A stretch of DNA of 64,000 nucleotides from an uncultured Pseudovibrio sp. (GCA_947496145.1 CANMBS010000006.1:62001-126000); one strand, 5' to 3'. Numbered from the stretch's first letter, positions 1 to 9,439 are shown. Notes: generated by a model from the letters alone, not told the origin. A program made the numbers and translations.

Positions 1-1811
1 AGATCCCAGCGATTGCCCAGACGCAGCACTTTCAGGCTGCCATCCCCGGCGATGTCACCACATATCTGCGTTGCCATGCGAATACGCACATGGTCAGCAA
101 TTTGCTCCGGACGGCGTGCATGAGGTGCAATCTCGGCGATGGCTTCCATGATCAGCGAGAGATTGCGAATGGAAATGCGCTCCGCAAGCAGAAGCTTCAA
201 AACGGCCTGCAAGCCAGAATAAGAGATATGCTGCGGGCAGATATCGTCAATCAACCGTGTGTATGCCGGATCAAGCCGATCCAGTAATTTGCGCATATCC
301 TTATAGGAGAGCAACTGAGAAAGATTGTTTCTGATCACCTCAGACAGGTGAGTAAGCACGACAGACAGGTTATCGACTGTAGTGTAGCCTTGGCGCTTGA
401 CTTCATGCTCAAATGCAGTTGGCACATACATGGCAGGCATACCAAACGCTGGTTCGCGCGTTTCAGTGCCAGGCAATGCAGGAAGGTCGCGATTGCCTCC
501 GATGACCATCAGCTCGCCCACCTTAATGCTTTGCGAAGCCACCACGGTTCCATGGATACGGAACTCATAGCTTTTGGGCTCAAGATTAAGGTTATCTGTG
601 ACCTTGATTTCGGGCACAACGAAGCCATATTGCTCCGCAAATTTCTTACGCATCTTGTTGATGCGATTTCCAATTTCAGGTTTTGCAGCCAAAAGACGGG
701 CTGTGAGCTGCTTGCCCAGCCGCATTTCAATTTCGGCAAGCTCAAGACTGTCCTTGACGGACTCTTTTTTGACTTCTTTTTCCTTGGCAATCTTTTGGAG
801 CTGCTCTTTTTGCTGAGCTTCTTTGGCCTCGGCTGCCTTGATCGGAATAATGTAAGCTGCAAACCCCAGGACTGAACTGAGCAAAACGAAAGGCAGGAAC
901 GGTAAGCCCGGCAATAATGAGAGCACCATCAACATGACGGCGGCAACAGCAAGTGCGCGCGGATAACCAGCAAGCTGACCCAGAACAGCCTGATCTGCTG
1001 ACCCTCTGGTCCCGCCTTTGGAAACCAGCAGACCAGCGGCGAGTGATACAATCAATGCAGGGATTTGCGAAACAAGACCGTCACCCACAGACAGTTTTGT
1101 AAAGACATCAGCAGCTTCACTGAGATCCATATCATAGCGGGTTACCCCGATAACGATACCGCCCAGCACATTAACTACGGTGATAATCAATCCTGCGACG
1201 GCATCCCCGCGTACGAACTTTGAGGCACCATCCATCGCACCGAAGAAGGAGCTTTCCTCTTCCAGTTCCGCACGTCTGCGCTGTGCCTCTTTGTCGTCGA
1301 TCATTCCCGCTGACAAGTCGGCATCAATCGCCATTTGCTTGCCGGGGATACCGTCAAGTGTGAAGCGAGCCCCCACTTCAGCAATACGGCTGGCACCCTT
1401 GGTGATCACGAGGAAGTTCACCGTCACGAGGATTGCGAACACAATCAGACCGATGACGAAATCACCGCTCATCACAAACTGCGAAAAACCGTTGATGACA
1501 TATCCCGCCGCCAAAGGCCCTTCATGACCGTTTGCAAGGATTGCGCGTGTTGTCGCAATATTGAGCGACAATCGCAACATGGTCGCAATCAGCAAGATCG
1601 TCGGAAAGCTCGAAAACTCCAGCGGACGCTGAATCCAAAGGGATACCATGAGAATGAGCACAGAGAACGCGACGGAAATCGCCAGACCGAAGTCAATCAT
1701 GAACGTCGGCATAGGTAGGAACAGCACAGAAAGAATAAAGATAATTCCGACTGCAAATCCGATATCGCGTTTGCTGTTTGGTACAGCAATTCCTGTCAAT
1801 GTCTGGGACAT
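1..1811 (-). CDS. flhA: Flagellar export gate protein FlhA (3' end cut by window)
   Basis: FlhA is the large inner-membrane subunit of the flagellar type III export gate; its cytoplasmic domain docks export substrates and chaperones. About 603 codons are visible in one unbroken frame running off the left edge, so the C-terminal part is missing (family length near 690-700). The N-terminal half has about eight hydrophobic segments, and the family signature around [17 protein letters not shown] is intact near residues 145-165. A charged Lys/Glu linker near residues 325-345 leads into the cytoplasmic domain. The ATG is preceded by AAAGGG at a good distance. It is last in the fliF-to-fliQ gene series but is separated from fliQ by 255 bases holding hairpins and a repeat, so it may have its own transcript or an mRNA processing point. 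Confidence 0.96.
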   Translation of the reverse strand, partial: MSQTLTGIAVPNSKRDIGFAVGIIFILSVLFLPMPTFMIDFGLAISVAFSVLILMVSLWIQRPLEFSSFPTILLIATMLRLSLNIATTRAILANGHEGPLAAGYVINGFSQFVMSGDFVIGLIVFAILVTVNFLVITKGASRIAEVGARFTLDGIPGKQMAIDADLSAGMIDDKEAQRRRAELEEESSFFGAMDGASKFVRGDAVAGLIITVVNVLGGIVIGVTRYDMDLSEAADVFTKLSVGDGLVSQIPALIVSLAAGLLVSKGGTRGSADQAVLGQLAGYPRALAVAAVMLMVLSLLPGLPFLPFVLLSSVLGFAAYIIPIKAAEAKEAQQKEQLQKIAKEKEVKKESVKDSLELAEIEMRLGKQLTARLLAAKPEIGNRINKMRKKFAEQYGFVVPEIKVTDNLNLEPKSYEFRIHGTVVASQSIKVGELMVIGGNRDLPALPGTETREPAFGMPAMYVPTAFEHEVKRQGYTTVDNLSVVLTHLSEVIRNNLSQLLSYKDMRKLLDRLDPAYTRLIDDICPQHISYSGLQAVLKLLLAERISIRNLSLIMEAIAEIAPHARRPEQIADHVRIRMATQICGDIAGDGSLKVLRLGNRWD

Positions 1812-1900
1812 ACGCACCCTTTAATTCAGCGTAAATACAATGCGCTATTTTATAAAAACATTGAAGAAGGAAGCTTGTGTGAGGGTGGTCTGGTGAGGAC

Positions 1901-1912
1901 AGCCCGTGGGCT
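1901..1912. other. Short perfect hairpin between fliQ and flhA
   Basis: AGCCCGTGGGCT is a perfect 5-bp-arm dyad in the 255-base fliQ-flhA gap. No U tract follows on either strand, so an intrinsic terminator is unlikely. It may stabilise or process the mRNA. Confidence 0.4.
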
Positions 1913-1940
1913 ATCCCCTTCTCACTTGAGAAAAAGGAAA

Positions 1941-2064
1941 GAGGCGTTTCATCTGACTCTATCCTATCAGATGGAACGCGATAGAGCGCCTGCGCTTAAC
2001 TGATTGCGCTCCGCACTCTATTGTCCCGTCGTTTTGAGCGTATTTTCAGGCGAAAACCGCTTCC
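1941..2064. repeat. Palindromic intergenic mosaic repeat of the rhizobial RIME/Bru-RS kind
   Basis: Two nested dyads lie directly downstream of fliQ. The first has arms GCGTTTCATCTGAC and ATCAGATGGAACGC, which pair with two wobbles (about 1943-1979). The second is GAGCGC...GCGCTC (about 1984-2012). Next comes a segment reading GTCGTTTTGAGCG and GCGAAAACCGCTTC. From memory, these modules resemble dispersed intergenic repeats found in many copies in Rhizobium, Sinorhizobium and Brucella genomes. Only this copy is seen in the window. Family assignment is recall, not a database result; the palindromes are directly visible. Confidence 0.6.
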
Positions 2065-2066
2065 TG

Positions 2067-2333
2067 TCAGAATCCGTGCTCAATACGCCCATATACCATT
2101 TCGGTCAGGGAAAAGATTTGAGAACCGATAAACGGGCCTGTTAATGAAATCAAAACAAGGATCACAACAATCTTGGGAATGAACGTGAGCGTCATTTCCT
2201 GAATTTGTGTAAGTGCTTGAAATAAGGCAATAATCAAACCAACTAACATGGCCACGCCGACGGCTGGCCCTGTTGCTGTAATTACAGTCCAAATTGCTGT
2301 TCGAACAATATCGAGCGCATCTGCCTCATTCAT
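2067..2333 (-). CDS. fliQ: Flagellar export gate protein FliQ
   Basis: FliQ is a small two-helix inner-membrane subunit of the FliP-FliQ-FliR export channel. The 88-residue product matches the usual length (about 88-90). It has hydrophobic helices at roughly residues 12-40 and 50-75 around the conserved stretch QIQEMTLTFIPKI. It lies 18 bases after flgD in the same orientation. The ribosome-binding site is weak, suggesting translation depends on flgD read-through. A palindromic repeat starts within a few bases of its stop codon. Confidence 0.96.
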   Translation of the reverse strand: MNEADALDIVRTAIWTVITATGPAVGVAMLVGLIIALFQALTQIQEMTLTFIPKIVVILVLISLTGPFIGSQIFSLTEMVYGRIEHGF

Positions 2334-2351
2334 TATCTGATTGCCCTACCC

Positions 2352-2798
2352 TTATGAAGATGCTTCAGGGGCCGGGCGGGAAATCTTGATACCAGGAACT
2401 AGCGCAACCTTCTGGCCATCTTCCAAAGTAGCAACAGAACCATCTGAGAGAATCTGAACAGACTCGATCACACCTGTAATCGTTTCTTTACCATCGGCAC
2501 TTGGAACTTCCACTGTCGCACCAATCAAGTTGTTTGCCTGATTGATGGAATGCTGCTGCAGCATTGATGTCAGATTCTGGTTGGTTTTGGTAGATTGCTC
2601 AACGGCAGAAAACTGCGCCAGCTGACCCATATATTCTGCGGTATCAAGCGGATCAGTCGGGTCCTGAGCTTTCAAAGATTCCATAAACAGTTTCAAGAAG
2701 GCACTGTAGTCCAAATAAGCCTGTTCACTGCCCGTTGCCTTAAAAGTAGGCTCGTTTTGCGGAGCGCTATTAGCTGGTGCGACTGGTGCAACACTCAT
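2352..2798 (-). CDS. flgD: Flagellar hook-cap scaffolding protein FlgD
   Basis: FlgD caps the growing hook and is needed for FlgE polymerisation, then is discarded. The 148-residue protein keeps the conserved N-terminal core: YLDYSAFLKLFMESLKAQ, then QDPTDPL and QLAQFSAVEQ (about residues 28-70). It ends soon after one short beta-rich region, so it lacks the full tudor/Ig-like C-terminus of the enteric protein (about 230 residues). The short form is normal in rhizobia as far as I recall. Its ATG follows GAGGAAACGAAG, a good site. It sits 12 bases after flbT. Confidence 0.94.
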   Translation of the reverse strand: MSVAPVAPANSAPQNEPTFKATGSEQAYLDYSAFLKLFMESLKAQDPTDPLDTAEYMGQLAQFSAVEQSTKTNQNLTSMLQQHSINQANNLIGATVEVPSADGKETITGVIESVQILSDGSVATLEDGQKVALVPGIKISRPAPEASS

Positions 2799-2810
2799 CT
2801 TCGTTTCCTC

Positions 2811-3257
2811 TTAATTCTCGCCTACAGCGCGTGGAAAAGCCATAACCGTGCTATCAGTCAGCTCTTCAGCTTCGTCGCGCTCATTTAAGATTTTCATCTC
2901 AATGGCAAACAGTTTCTTGAGCGTACGGAGTGCATCGAAAAACCGCCGCTTGTTGATTTTGGTTTCGATGCTATCCAAGCCGTCAATTATCTCTGTATTT
3001 TCGATCAGACGGCGTATGGTTTCCATCATTGAAAGCGCTTGCTGGAGGCTGTCTACTTCGCTCCCTGGGTCAATCAATGCGTTTTGAATGTAAAAGTACA
3101 ACTGGCGCAAAGGCGTTGTCGTATCTTCCGGCTGCATGACGTAGGCCTCCAGAAGAAAACTCGCATCATTCAGGAGCTTCACTGAGGTCTTCTGCTCAAA
3201 CGAAAGAACAGCGCCGTTTATAAAAACCTTCTCACCCGCTTTTAGGTGCAAACGCAT
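2811..3257 (-). CDS. flbT: Flagellin synthesis regulator FlbT
   Basis: FlbT is an alphaproteobacterial post-transcriptional regulator; in Caulobacter it acts on flagellin mRNA through the 5' untranslated region. The 148-residue sequence fits the family throughout, beginning MRLHLKAGEKVFINGAV and containing a helical central part rich in Leu and Arg. The start follows GGGAG six bases upstream of the ATG. It lies between flaF and flgD, the usual rhizobial order. Its presumed target here is the single flagellin mRNA from 16738; that link is inferred from the family. Confidence 0.95.
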   Translation of the reverse strand: MRLHLKAGEKVFINGAVLSFEQKTSVKLLNDASFLLEAYVMQPEDTTTPLRQLYFYIQNALIDPGSEVDSLQQALSMMETIRRLIENTEIIDGLDSIETKINKRRFFDALRTLKKLFAIEMKILNERDEAEELTDSTVMAFPRAVGEN

Positions 3258-3275
3258 AGAAATCTCCCAGACTGC

Positions 3276-3623
3276 TTAACTCAGGCCATCACGTACGAGT
3301 TGATTGATTTCAATCAGCCCCTGAAAGTCATCGGAATCTCCGGTTCTGATCAGGTCTGCCTGCTTTACACACCAGATTCCGATTGAAATCAGATCAGCAC
3401 GCAGTTCAGTTGGCAGTGCATTTTCCGGACTACCTAAATCATCTATCAGGATACTCCAGAGGCGATGTACTGATGTGAGGGCCTGCGCAGCTTCGCCGGA
3501 CGCACTTCCGTGCTCCTGAGCTGCCTGCAGCTGCGCAATCACCAAGGAAAACAGCTCACGCTCCTGTCCTCTCCTGTCATAGGAAGAGTCTTCAAGCGTT
3601 TCTGCATATGACATTTGATACAT
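3276..3623 (-). CDS. flaF: Flagellar biosynthesis regulator FlaF
   Basis: FlaF is a small helical partner of FlbT needed for flagellin secretion or translation in alphaproteobacteria. The 115-residue product carries the family features: a Tyr-rich N-terminus (MYQMSYAETL), then helices with VHRLWSILIDDL and a C-terminal helix with LIEINQLVRDGL. The first ATG has GGGAG at a suitable distance (GGGAGTATTGA), so it is preferred over Met4. It is followed after 18 bases by flbT. The pair normally balances flagellin synthesis against hook completion. Confidence 0.93.
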   Translation of the reverse strand: MYQMSYAETLEDSSYDRRGQERELFSLVIAQLQAAQEHGSASGEAAQALTSVHRLWSILIDDLGSPENALPTELRADLISIGIWCVKQADLIRTGDSDDFQGLIEINQLVRDGLS

Positions 3624-3661
3624 TCAATACTCCCAGAGAGCCTTGCTCATTCCTGCAAACA

Positions 3662-4741
3662 TTACAGATATTTCAAAATGTTCAGGTCTTTGATCTTTGC
3701 GGTGATCGCGTAGGTCGCTTCCAACTGGTTCCGAGCCAGACTCAACTCCACCGCTGCACGGTTCTCATCGACATTTTCAAGGTCATTAATGCGCATGTTC
3801 AAAACATCTTTCTTCGCAGTAATGTCATTGTTCGTGCGCACGACATTTTCTTTCACTGCACCATTTTGGGCAGCAATTTCAATGGTCTTCGTGGTTCCAA
3901 CATTAAGAGAGTTGATAGCCTCTTTAGAAATGAGATGAGCGCCGGTTTCACTCAGGTCCAGTTTTCCGAATACCGCAATCATCGAGTAACCTCTCGCCAG
4001 ATCACGATAGGCCTGATCATTTGCACTCTCAGAACTTGTCGTCGTCACGCCGCCACTGATTGTGGCGGTCATCTTCTCATCAGTGGCTCCCGACCAGCCC
4101 GGAGACCAATCCGCGCCGAAGATGTTCTGGAACTGCGAGCTTTTTAAAAAGCTATCCCAGTCCTGATCTGTCGGATGACCATCACCTGGAATCGCCTTTA
4201 CAGCTGCTTCATCGGTGATCTCAAATCCGAAATAGTTCTTGAACGCTTTTTCAATGCGGTCTTCGGGCTGGTTTGAAGTCGGATCACCTGGAATGCTCTT
4301 AAAGTCAGTTACAGGAGCAGTCCCTGAGTTCATTCCGCCAAAGACATAGACACCGCTCACGTTCGAGTTGAGAGCACTTGTCAGCTTACCAAGCTCTGTA
4401 TAGGCAAGATTTGAAGCTGTCTTGAGTGTGGATTCATCCTTTTCCAGCGCGATCAGATTGGAGCGGAATGCGCTTCCGTTATTCTGGATGTTTTCCAGGG
4501 CTGTGTTTGTGACATCAAGACGATTTACCAACTGCCTGTTGGTATCCAGCTGACCTTCAAGCAAAGAATATTCAGAGCGGAATGAAGTGGTCATTCCAGT
4601 TTGAGCGCCAAGAGCCAGACCGATATCAGCATGCTTTTTTGAAGCATTTTCAATCACAGCCCTGTCAAGGCGGGCCTGATGTTCGATCAGGTAATCCGTT
4701 AAACGAAGAGAGCTTGTTAATGAAGAAACTGAATATACCAT
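3662..4741 (-). CDS. flgL: Hook-filament junction protein FlgL (HAP3)
   Basis: FlgL forms the second junction layer between hook and filament. The 359-residue protein has the flagellin-like N-terminal helix (SSLTSSLRLTDYLIEHQARLDRAV) and a matching C-terminal helix ending ATYAITAKIKDLNILKYL. The less conserved middle (about residues 110-270) is the surface-exposed part. It begins two bases after the flgK stop, so the two junction genes are translationally linked. It precedes flaF-flbT by about 40 bases. Confidence 0.94.
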   Translation of the reverse strand: MVYSVSSLTSSLRLTDYLIEHQARLDRAVIENASKKHADIGLALGAQTGMTTSFRSEYSLLEGQLDTNRQLVNRLDVTNTALENIQNNGSAFRSNLIALEKDESTLKTASNLAYTELGKLTSALNSNVSGVYVFGGMNSGTAPVTDFKSIPGDPTSNQPEDRIEKAFKNYFGFEITDEAAVKAIPGDGHPTDQDWDSFLKSSQFQNIFGADWSPGWSGATDEKMTATISGGVTTTSSESANDQAYRDLARGYSMIAVFGKLDLSETGAHLISKEAINSLNVGTTKTIEIAAQNGAVKENVVRTNNDITAKKDVLNMRINDLENVDENRAAVELSLARNQLEATYAITAKIKDLNILKYL

Positions 4742-4743
4742 CT

Positions 4744-6183
4744 TTATCTCACTGCCCCCAGAAGTTCCTGGAACATTCTTTCCACTGTCGACATTAATCT
4801 GGCAGATGCGGAATATGCGGTCTCAAGTCTTTGCAGACGCAACATTTCCGTATCCAGATTCACGCCGGTCTTATTTGAAAGTGTTTGCGCATTTGACTTA
4901 AAAGCAGACGCAGTCAGCGTTGCTGTTTCTGTCGCAGACTTACGCTCCGCACTGAACCAGCTTACTGTGTTCGCTGCAAAATCCTTCAGCGTAGACTTCA
5001 GGTTTACGCCTGTGGATGCGTCAAAAGTGTGCTCTGAGTTAAACGCAGTCTGATAACTGCGCAGCAACGTTGAGTAACCAGCATTTCCATCGGCGTTGTA
5101 AATATAGTCGACACCGTTAATGCCGCCATCTCGCAGTAATTTGACATCACCGCCCTGCCCCGGATCAACTTTTTCGTTGACGGTCAAGCGGCTCACCAAG
5201 TCACCAGCACCGGTCACAGTGGTAAACAGACCATCAAGTGGGTCTGCACCACCGGGCTTGGATTCTTTAAATGGATCTATAAGGGCCTTTGCTGTTCCCT
5301 CAAGCTGAGCCTGCATGGTCACAAGGGTTTCATCTCTGATTTTAGAATAACCAGCGATCGCACCACCTGAGACAGGCGATGTAGCATCCGGGCCTGCAAC
5401 GGCAATCCCATCCACCAGGATGTTATTGCCTTTTTCAGTGCTTCCCAGTGACAAAGAAGCGTCAAAAGTAATTTCCCGTGCAGTCTTTTCAAACAGCGTT
5501 ACACCACTGTCAGTGTAGATAGCGACGCCGTTGTTATCCTGATGAAGAACTTCAATACCGATTTCTTCAGAAAGAACTTTGAGCATCTCATCGCGTTGAT
5601 CAAGAAGACCGTTCACGTCTTTACCAGCAGCGGACCCGGAAACGATCTTTTCGTTAACACCCTCAAGATCGCTGAGGATCTTGTTGATGTTATCAACTGC
5701 ACGTCCCATAGCTGCGTCAGCATCCAAGCGGGCATCTTTTAACTCGGTAGAAGACTGCTTAAGGCTGTTTACCAATTCATTTGCAGTATTGATAACAGAC
5801 TGACCCAGCACCTGATTGGAGGGATCATTTGCGTATGCAACGATCTTTTCGTCCAATGCTCCGATAAATGCAGCGGTATTGGTGCCGAACGGCTTTTGCC
5901 CGGATGGATTAAGCTGATCCAGCATCTTGGCGTAGGAACCGGCTGCAATGGCACTGCTGCCACTCTTCAGAGTCGCTGTAAACGCGGCCTGATTAACCAC
6001 ACGCGAGGCATGAGAAACGTAAACAACCGTTCCGGTATCGCTGACAATGTTCTGAACATTTGCCTCAAGGCGGGTAAAGTTCGGATTATTGACATTGGAG
6101 ATGTTACGAGAGGCAATCGCCATCTCAGCCGAACGGGCTGCGAGTGACGATTGCGCTGTCAGCATTGCTGAAGTCAGAGACAT
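4744..6183 (-). CDS. flgK: Hook-filament junction protein FlgK (HAP1)
   Basis: FlgK is the hook-proximal junction protein. The 479-residue product starts with the rod/hook-type motif: SLAARSAEMAIASRNISN, then NVNNPNFTR (residues about 12-40). It ends in the coiled-coil partner helix with LQRLETAYSASARLMSTV and MFQELL. The length is close to the rhizobial range. It lies ten bases after flgE. In Sinorhizobium and Brucella, as I recall, ftcR/rem separates flgE from flgK; here that regulator is absent from this spot and found at 32.4-33.1 kb. Confidence 0.95.
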   Translation of the reverse strand: MSLTSAMLTAQSSLAARSAEMAIASRNISNVNNPNFTRLEANVQNIVSDTGTVVYVSHASRVVNQAAFTATLKSGSSAIAAGSYAKMLDQLNPSGQKPFGTNTAAFIGALDEKIVAYANDPSNQVLGQSVINTANELVNSLKQSSTELKDARLDADAAMGRAVDNINKILSDLEGVNEKIVSGSAAGKDVNGLLDQRDEMLKVLSEEIGIEVLHQDNNGVAIYTDSGVTLFEKTAREITFDASLSLGSTEKGNNILVDGIAVAGPDATSPVSGGAIAGYSKIRDETLVTMQAQLEGTAKALIDPFKESKPGGADPLDGLFTTVTGAGDLVSRLTVNEKVDPGQGGDVKLLRDGGINGVDYIYNADGNAGYSTLLRSYQTAFNSEHTFDASTGVNLKSTLKDFAANTVSWFSAERKSATETATLTASAFKSNAQTLSNKTGVNLDTEMLRLQRLETAYSASARLMSTVERMFQELLGAVR

Positions 6184-6193
6184 AGACGCGCCC

Positions 6194-7417
6194 TTAGCGT
6201 AGGTTATTCAGCTCTTGGAGCAGTTCGGAGCTGGCATTGAACACTTTTGTGTTCGCGCTGTATGTGCGTTGCGACTGCACCATTTCGGTCAGCTCTGCTG
6301 CCAGATCAACGTTGGAGCCTTCAACAGCACCTGCGTAAAGAGTACCGAACCCGTTATCGCCGGGGAAACCGACAGCCGGATCGCCAGATGCATCGGTTGC
6401 AGCATAAACGTTACCGCTTTTTGCTTGCAGGCCATCTGGATTTGAGAAGTTTACGATCTGGATCTTTGTGAGCAGTTTTTCAGCGCTGGAGCCATATACA
6501 CCGAAGATACGACCATCAGCCTCAATACGAACGCTCTGGATTGTTGATGGCTTGTACCCATCTACATCCACTTTACTGACGCTGAACTTTTCGCCAGCAG
6601 TCACTGTCTTACTCATATCGAGAGTAAGGACCTCGCCATTTGGCGTATCAAGTGTGAACTCGGTTGTAGACGTATCTTTAAGTTTACCGTCACCGTTAAA
6701 CTCTAGGGTAATACCATCAACACCCGCTCCGCTGATATTATTACCGTCTTTATCAACGGCCTGAACCTTCCAGGATGAAGATAAAATTCTGGTATTCGTA
6801 GGATCTGTAGGGTCTTTAACCTCGGCAGTCTTGGTATAAACTACATCCACCTTCACCAGATTGCCATTCTGATCATACGCGCTAATGGATGTCTTAAAGT
6901 GGTAATTACCATCCACCAAGCCGGCCCCCGCGCCGGTACGCACGTCAGCATTTGAGGGAAGGTTCACACCCAGCTCACCTGTTGTACTTGCCTGCCATAC
7001 AGGCGTATTCAGATCAACCTGAACAGGCTGCCCACCTTCTGAGAGGAGCTTATAACCGCCCGCATTGACCATTTCGCCATTCTTATCGAGCACGAAGTCA
7101 CCTGCGCGGGTGAAATAGGTTCCGCCCTCTTTGTCCTGAACCTGAAAGAAGCCGTTTCCGTTGATAGCCAGGTTGGTGCTTTTGGATGTAAAGTTGAATG
7201 CACCCTGCTGGCGTACCGTTTGAATAATATTGGTGTTTACGATACCTGATTCGTGTCCGGAACCACTGCCAGCACCAACGAGCGTAGAAAAACCAGTCTT
7301 ATAACGCTTATACCCGACGGTATTGGCGTTCGAGATGTTGTCCGCAACAGTTGAGAGTTTGTTCGCCTGCGCGTTCATACCCGAAACGCTGGTATTCATA
7401 ATTCCGTAGAGGCCCAT
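6194..7417 (-). CDS. flgE: Flagellar hook protein FlgE
   Basis: FlgE polymerises into the hook outside the outer membrane. The 407-residue protein begins MGLYGIMNTSVSGMNAQANKL and has the rod/hook signature with ISNANTVGYKR. Next come the hook core (NLAINGNGFFQV, about residue 83-94) and a long variable D2-type region. The C-terminal helix contains VDLAAELTEMVQSQRTYSAN. The start is set by AGGAG six bases before the ATG. The gene follows the lytic transglycosylase gene after 89 bases with no obvious terminator, so it is probably part of the same fliF-flhA series. Confidence 0.97.
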   Translation of the reverse strand: MGLYGIMNTSVSGMNAQANKLSTVADNISNANTVGYKRYKTGFSTLVGAGSGSGHESGIVNTNIIQTVRQQGAFNFTSKSTNLAINGNGFFQVQDKEGGTYFTRAGDFVLDKNGEMVNAGGYKLLSEGGQPVQVDLNTPVWQASTTGELGVNLPSNADVRTGAGAGLVDGNYHFKTSISAYDQNGNLVKVDVVYTKTAEVKDPTDPTNTRILSSSWKVQAVDKDGNNISGAGVDGITLEFNGDGKLKDTSTTEFTLDTPNGEVLTLDMSKTVTAGEKFSVSKVDVDGYKPSTIQSVRIEADGRIFGVYGSSAEKLLTKIQIVNFSNPDGLQAKSGNVYAATDASGDPAVGFPGDNGFGTLYAGAVEGSNVDLAAELTEMVQSQRTYSANTKVFNASSELLQELNNLR

Positions 7418-7506
7418 TGTCAGCTCCTGGCTACATGAAGTGCTAAATTATCTCATAGTAGTAAAGCTGGTTAATCTTGTCTGAGCCTGACCGGAAACCT
7501 ATTGAA

Positions 7507-8082
7507 TTATTTACAAAATTTTAATGAATTCGGAGTCCAGCGACCATAACCGGATGCGACGATGTTATGAATCACACGACAGACATAGCGCTTCTGAGCC
7601 GGATCATTGTTGGGTCCTGCATGGTATCTGGCGACCGCCATTGTCCAGCTCTTTTCACGCTGTTTCAGCTCTGACAGGAAACGTGCGGCATAATTTACAT
7701 TTTGCGCAGGATCGAGCATAGCTTTCACGCTGGAAAACTTATCAAGGTGATAGTGAATGTTAATTTGCATACAGCCCACATCGATCAGCCTGATGCCTCT
7801 GTTACGGGCACGCTTGATCGCTGCGAGTGCCTCCGGGGCGCTCTTTGCAAAGTAAGATCTGCCAGCAACATTCAGGGCGTAGGGGTGCAAAGAGTTTTTG
7901 CGTCCGGTTTCGGTTAATCCAACGGCGTACAAGATGCCGAGCGGCACACCGTATTGGTGTGCCGCACGTTGCATTTGTCGTTCGCATAGCCGAACCGCAG
8001 TTTTTTTGCCAGCAGCGTGTGCCGGAACTACTGTCAGACTACAGATAAATGCCGCTGCGCAGATCTTGAGTATCTGACTCAT
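7507..8082 (-). CDS. Flagellum-associated lytic transglycosylase (SLT domain)
   Basis: This is a periplasmic muramidase-type enzyme that probably opens peptidoglycan for the rod. The 191-residue form starts at an ATG preceded by AGGGA. It has a clear signal peptide (about residues 1-23, ending AHA), then the SLT fold: GVPLGILYAVGLTETGR with the probable catalytic Glu, IDVGCMQINIHYH, and AVARYHAG. An in-frame upstream start at 8148 would give 213 residues but would bury the signal peptide. The start lies inside the 3' end of fliK, overlapping it by 44 bases in another frame. It corresponds in position to the gene called orf38 in the Sinorhizobium flagellar cluster. Confidence 0.9.
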   Translation of the reverse strand: MSQILKICAAAFICSLTVVPAHAAGKKTAVRLCERQMQRAAHQYGVPLGILYAVGLTETGRKNSLHPYALNVAGRSYFAKSAPEALAAIKRARNRGIRLIDVGCMQINIHYHLDKFSSVKAMLDPAQNVNYAARFLSELKQREKSWTMAVARYHAGPNNDPAQKRYVCRVIHNIVASGYGRWTPNSLKFCK

Positions 8083-9439
8083 TCTTCCCTGTTCCGGAGT
8101 AGTCTGCTGATGCCTGCTCTTCCCAGTCCTGCTGGGAGCCACCCCCACCTCGTTCTGCGTCAGAGTTGTTTCCCTTGCCGAACCGCTGATCCTGATTTTG
8201 ACCAGGTTGGCGCATCTGCTCGGACATATCGTCTTTGAAGCTGACTGTTATGTTTTGTGACTCTGTGCGATACCCTGCATCTTGCAGAACACGGGCCAAT
8301 GCATGACGGTCAGACTTCAACATATCTGCTGCATCCTGCGTGCTGGTTACCAGCGAAATCTCCAGTTCGCCGCCGCGCATCTGAATGTTGGCGCGCACAA
8401 CCCCAAGATTGTCCGGACGGAGTTGAATCTCCAGAGATTTTACTGCCTTTGCTGCTGAGGCGTCTGCCAGCTGCATTGGTTGCTCAACAGGAGCTTTCGG
8501 AGTTGTTGGCCCCTGCTCCAAACTCTTTGCCAGTACATTTGCAACTTGCTGTGCGGGGCGTCCCAGTTCAGCCGGAGGCAAATGGGTTTCAATGCTGACA
8601 ACCTTCACTTCCGCGCCAACCTGCTTTGCTTCAGCAGTTTGACTACCAGCAGTGCTCGCAGTTGCATGCATCTGGTTCTGCTTCAGCATCAGGTCCGCTG
8701 TGGTTTGCTTTGCACCGATAAGGTCAGCACCTGTCTTTGGCAGATTGACCGCCTTAGCGGTGTCTAATTTCGCAGTTGCCACCTCAGCCTTTTGGCCGGA
8801 CAGTCCTTGTTGCTTTAAAAGGTCACCATCCTCAGCAAGAGCTGCGGTTTTTCCGGAACCTTCACTCACACCAGCCTTAAGCTGTTTCGTATTCAGCGCG
8901 TTAAGCACCTGTGCCATGGTCCCTTCACCGCCAGCAACAGCAGCATTTGCACTATTTATAAGCCCTGTAACAGAACTTAACTGAGTTTTCGTTCCCTGAC
9001 CTGTAATTGCTGTATTACTTGCTATGAGTTGACGCAGTGCGAGCTCTTCGGACATCTTCCCCAAATCGCCTGCATCACCTTGCTGTTCTCCGGTCACGGG
9101 AAGGTCAGAGGTATCACCAGACTTTGCCCCCCCTACACCAGACTCTGAATTAACAGCAGCTGCCTCAATGCCAGCTTGCTTAATGAGGTCCTTCAGGCTT
9201 GGTGCCTGTTCAGCCTCACCTTCATCAGAGTGCACTGCCTTATTGCCTGCCTTCACAGGAGCGCTATTCTTGTCTTCTTTCACCGAAGGTTTGCGCTGGC
9301 TTTGCTCATTAACGCGCTCAATAACCTTTGTGAACTTACCTTCCTGACCGTCCTCTCTGGACTTTGCAGGAGTTTTGCGCGCATCGCCAGCCTCTTTAAC
9401 GGAAGCACTGCGGTCGATATTTGGAAGACTAGTATTCAT
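8039..9439 (-). CDS. fliK: Flagellar hook-length control protein FliK (rhizobial MotD)
   Basis: FliK is the secreted ruler that sets hook length and switches export from hook to filament substrates; the rhizobial version was first named MotD. The 466-residue protein has a long low-complexity Ala/Gly/Lys/Gln-rich N-terminal part. The only well-conserved domain is C-terminal (about residues 330-405): LEIQLRPDNLGVVRANIQM and EISLVTSTQDAADML, as in the Flg_hook family. Its ATG overlaps the motC stop as TGATG, implying coupled translation. Its last 44 bases overlap the start of the transglycosylase gene. Confidence 0.92.
   Translation of the reverse strand: MNTSLPNIDRSASVKEAGDARKTPAKSREDGQEGKFTKVIERVNEQSQRKPSVKEDKNSAPVKAGNKAVHSDEGEAEQAPSLKDLIKQAGIEAAAVNSESGVGGAKSGDTSDLPVTGEQQGDAGDLGKMSEELALRQLIASNTAITGQGTKTQLSSVTGLINSANAAVAGGEGTMAQVLNALNTKQLKAGVSEGSGKTAALAEDGDLLKQQGLSGQKAEVATAKLDTAKAVNLPKTGADLIGAKQTTADLMLKQNQMHATASTAGSQTAEAKQVGAEVKVVSIETHLPPAELGRPAQQVANVLAKSLEQGPTTPKAPVEQPMQLADASAAKAVKSLEIQLRPDNLGVVRANIQMRGGELEISLVTSTQDAADMLKSDRHALARVLQDAGYRTESQNITVSFKDDMSEQMRQPGQNQDQRFGKGNNSDAERGGGGSQQDWEEQASADYSGTGKNESDTQDLRSGIYL

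Noticed and set aside
348-875. A 175-codon plus-strand open frame antisense to flhA
   Set aside because: It mirrors the strongly biased codons of flhA, has no ribosome-binding site and no protein-like pattern; the minus-strand FlhA frame explains the region.
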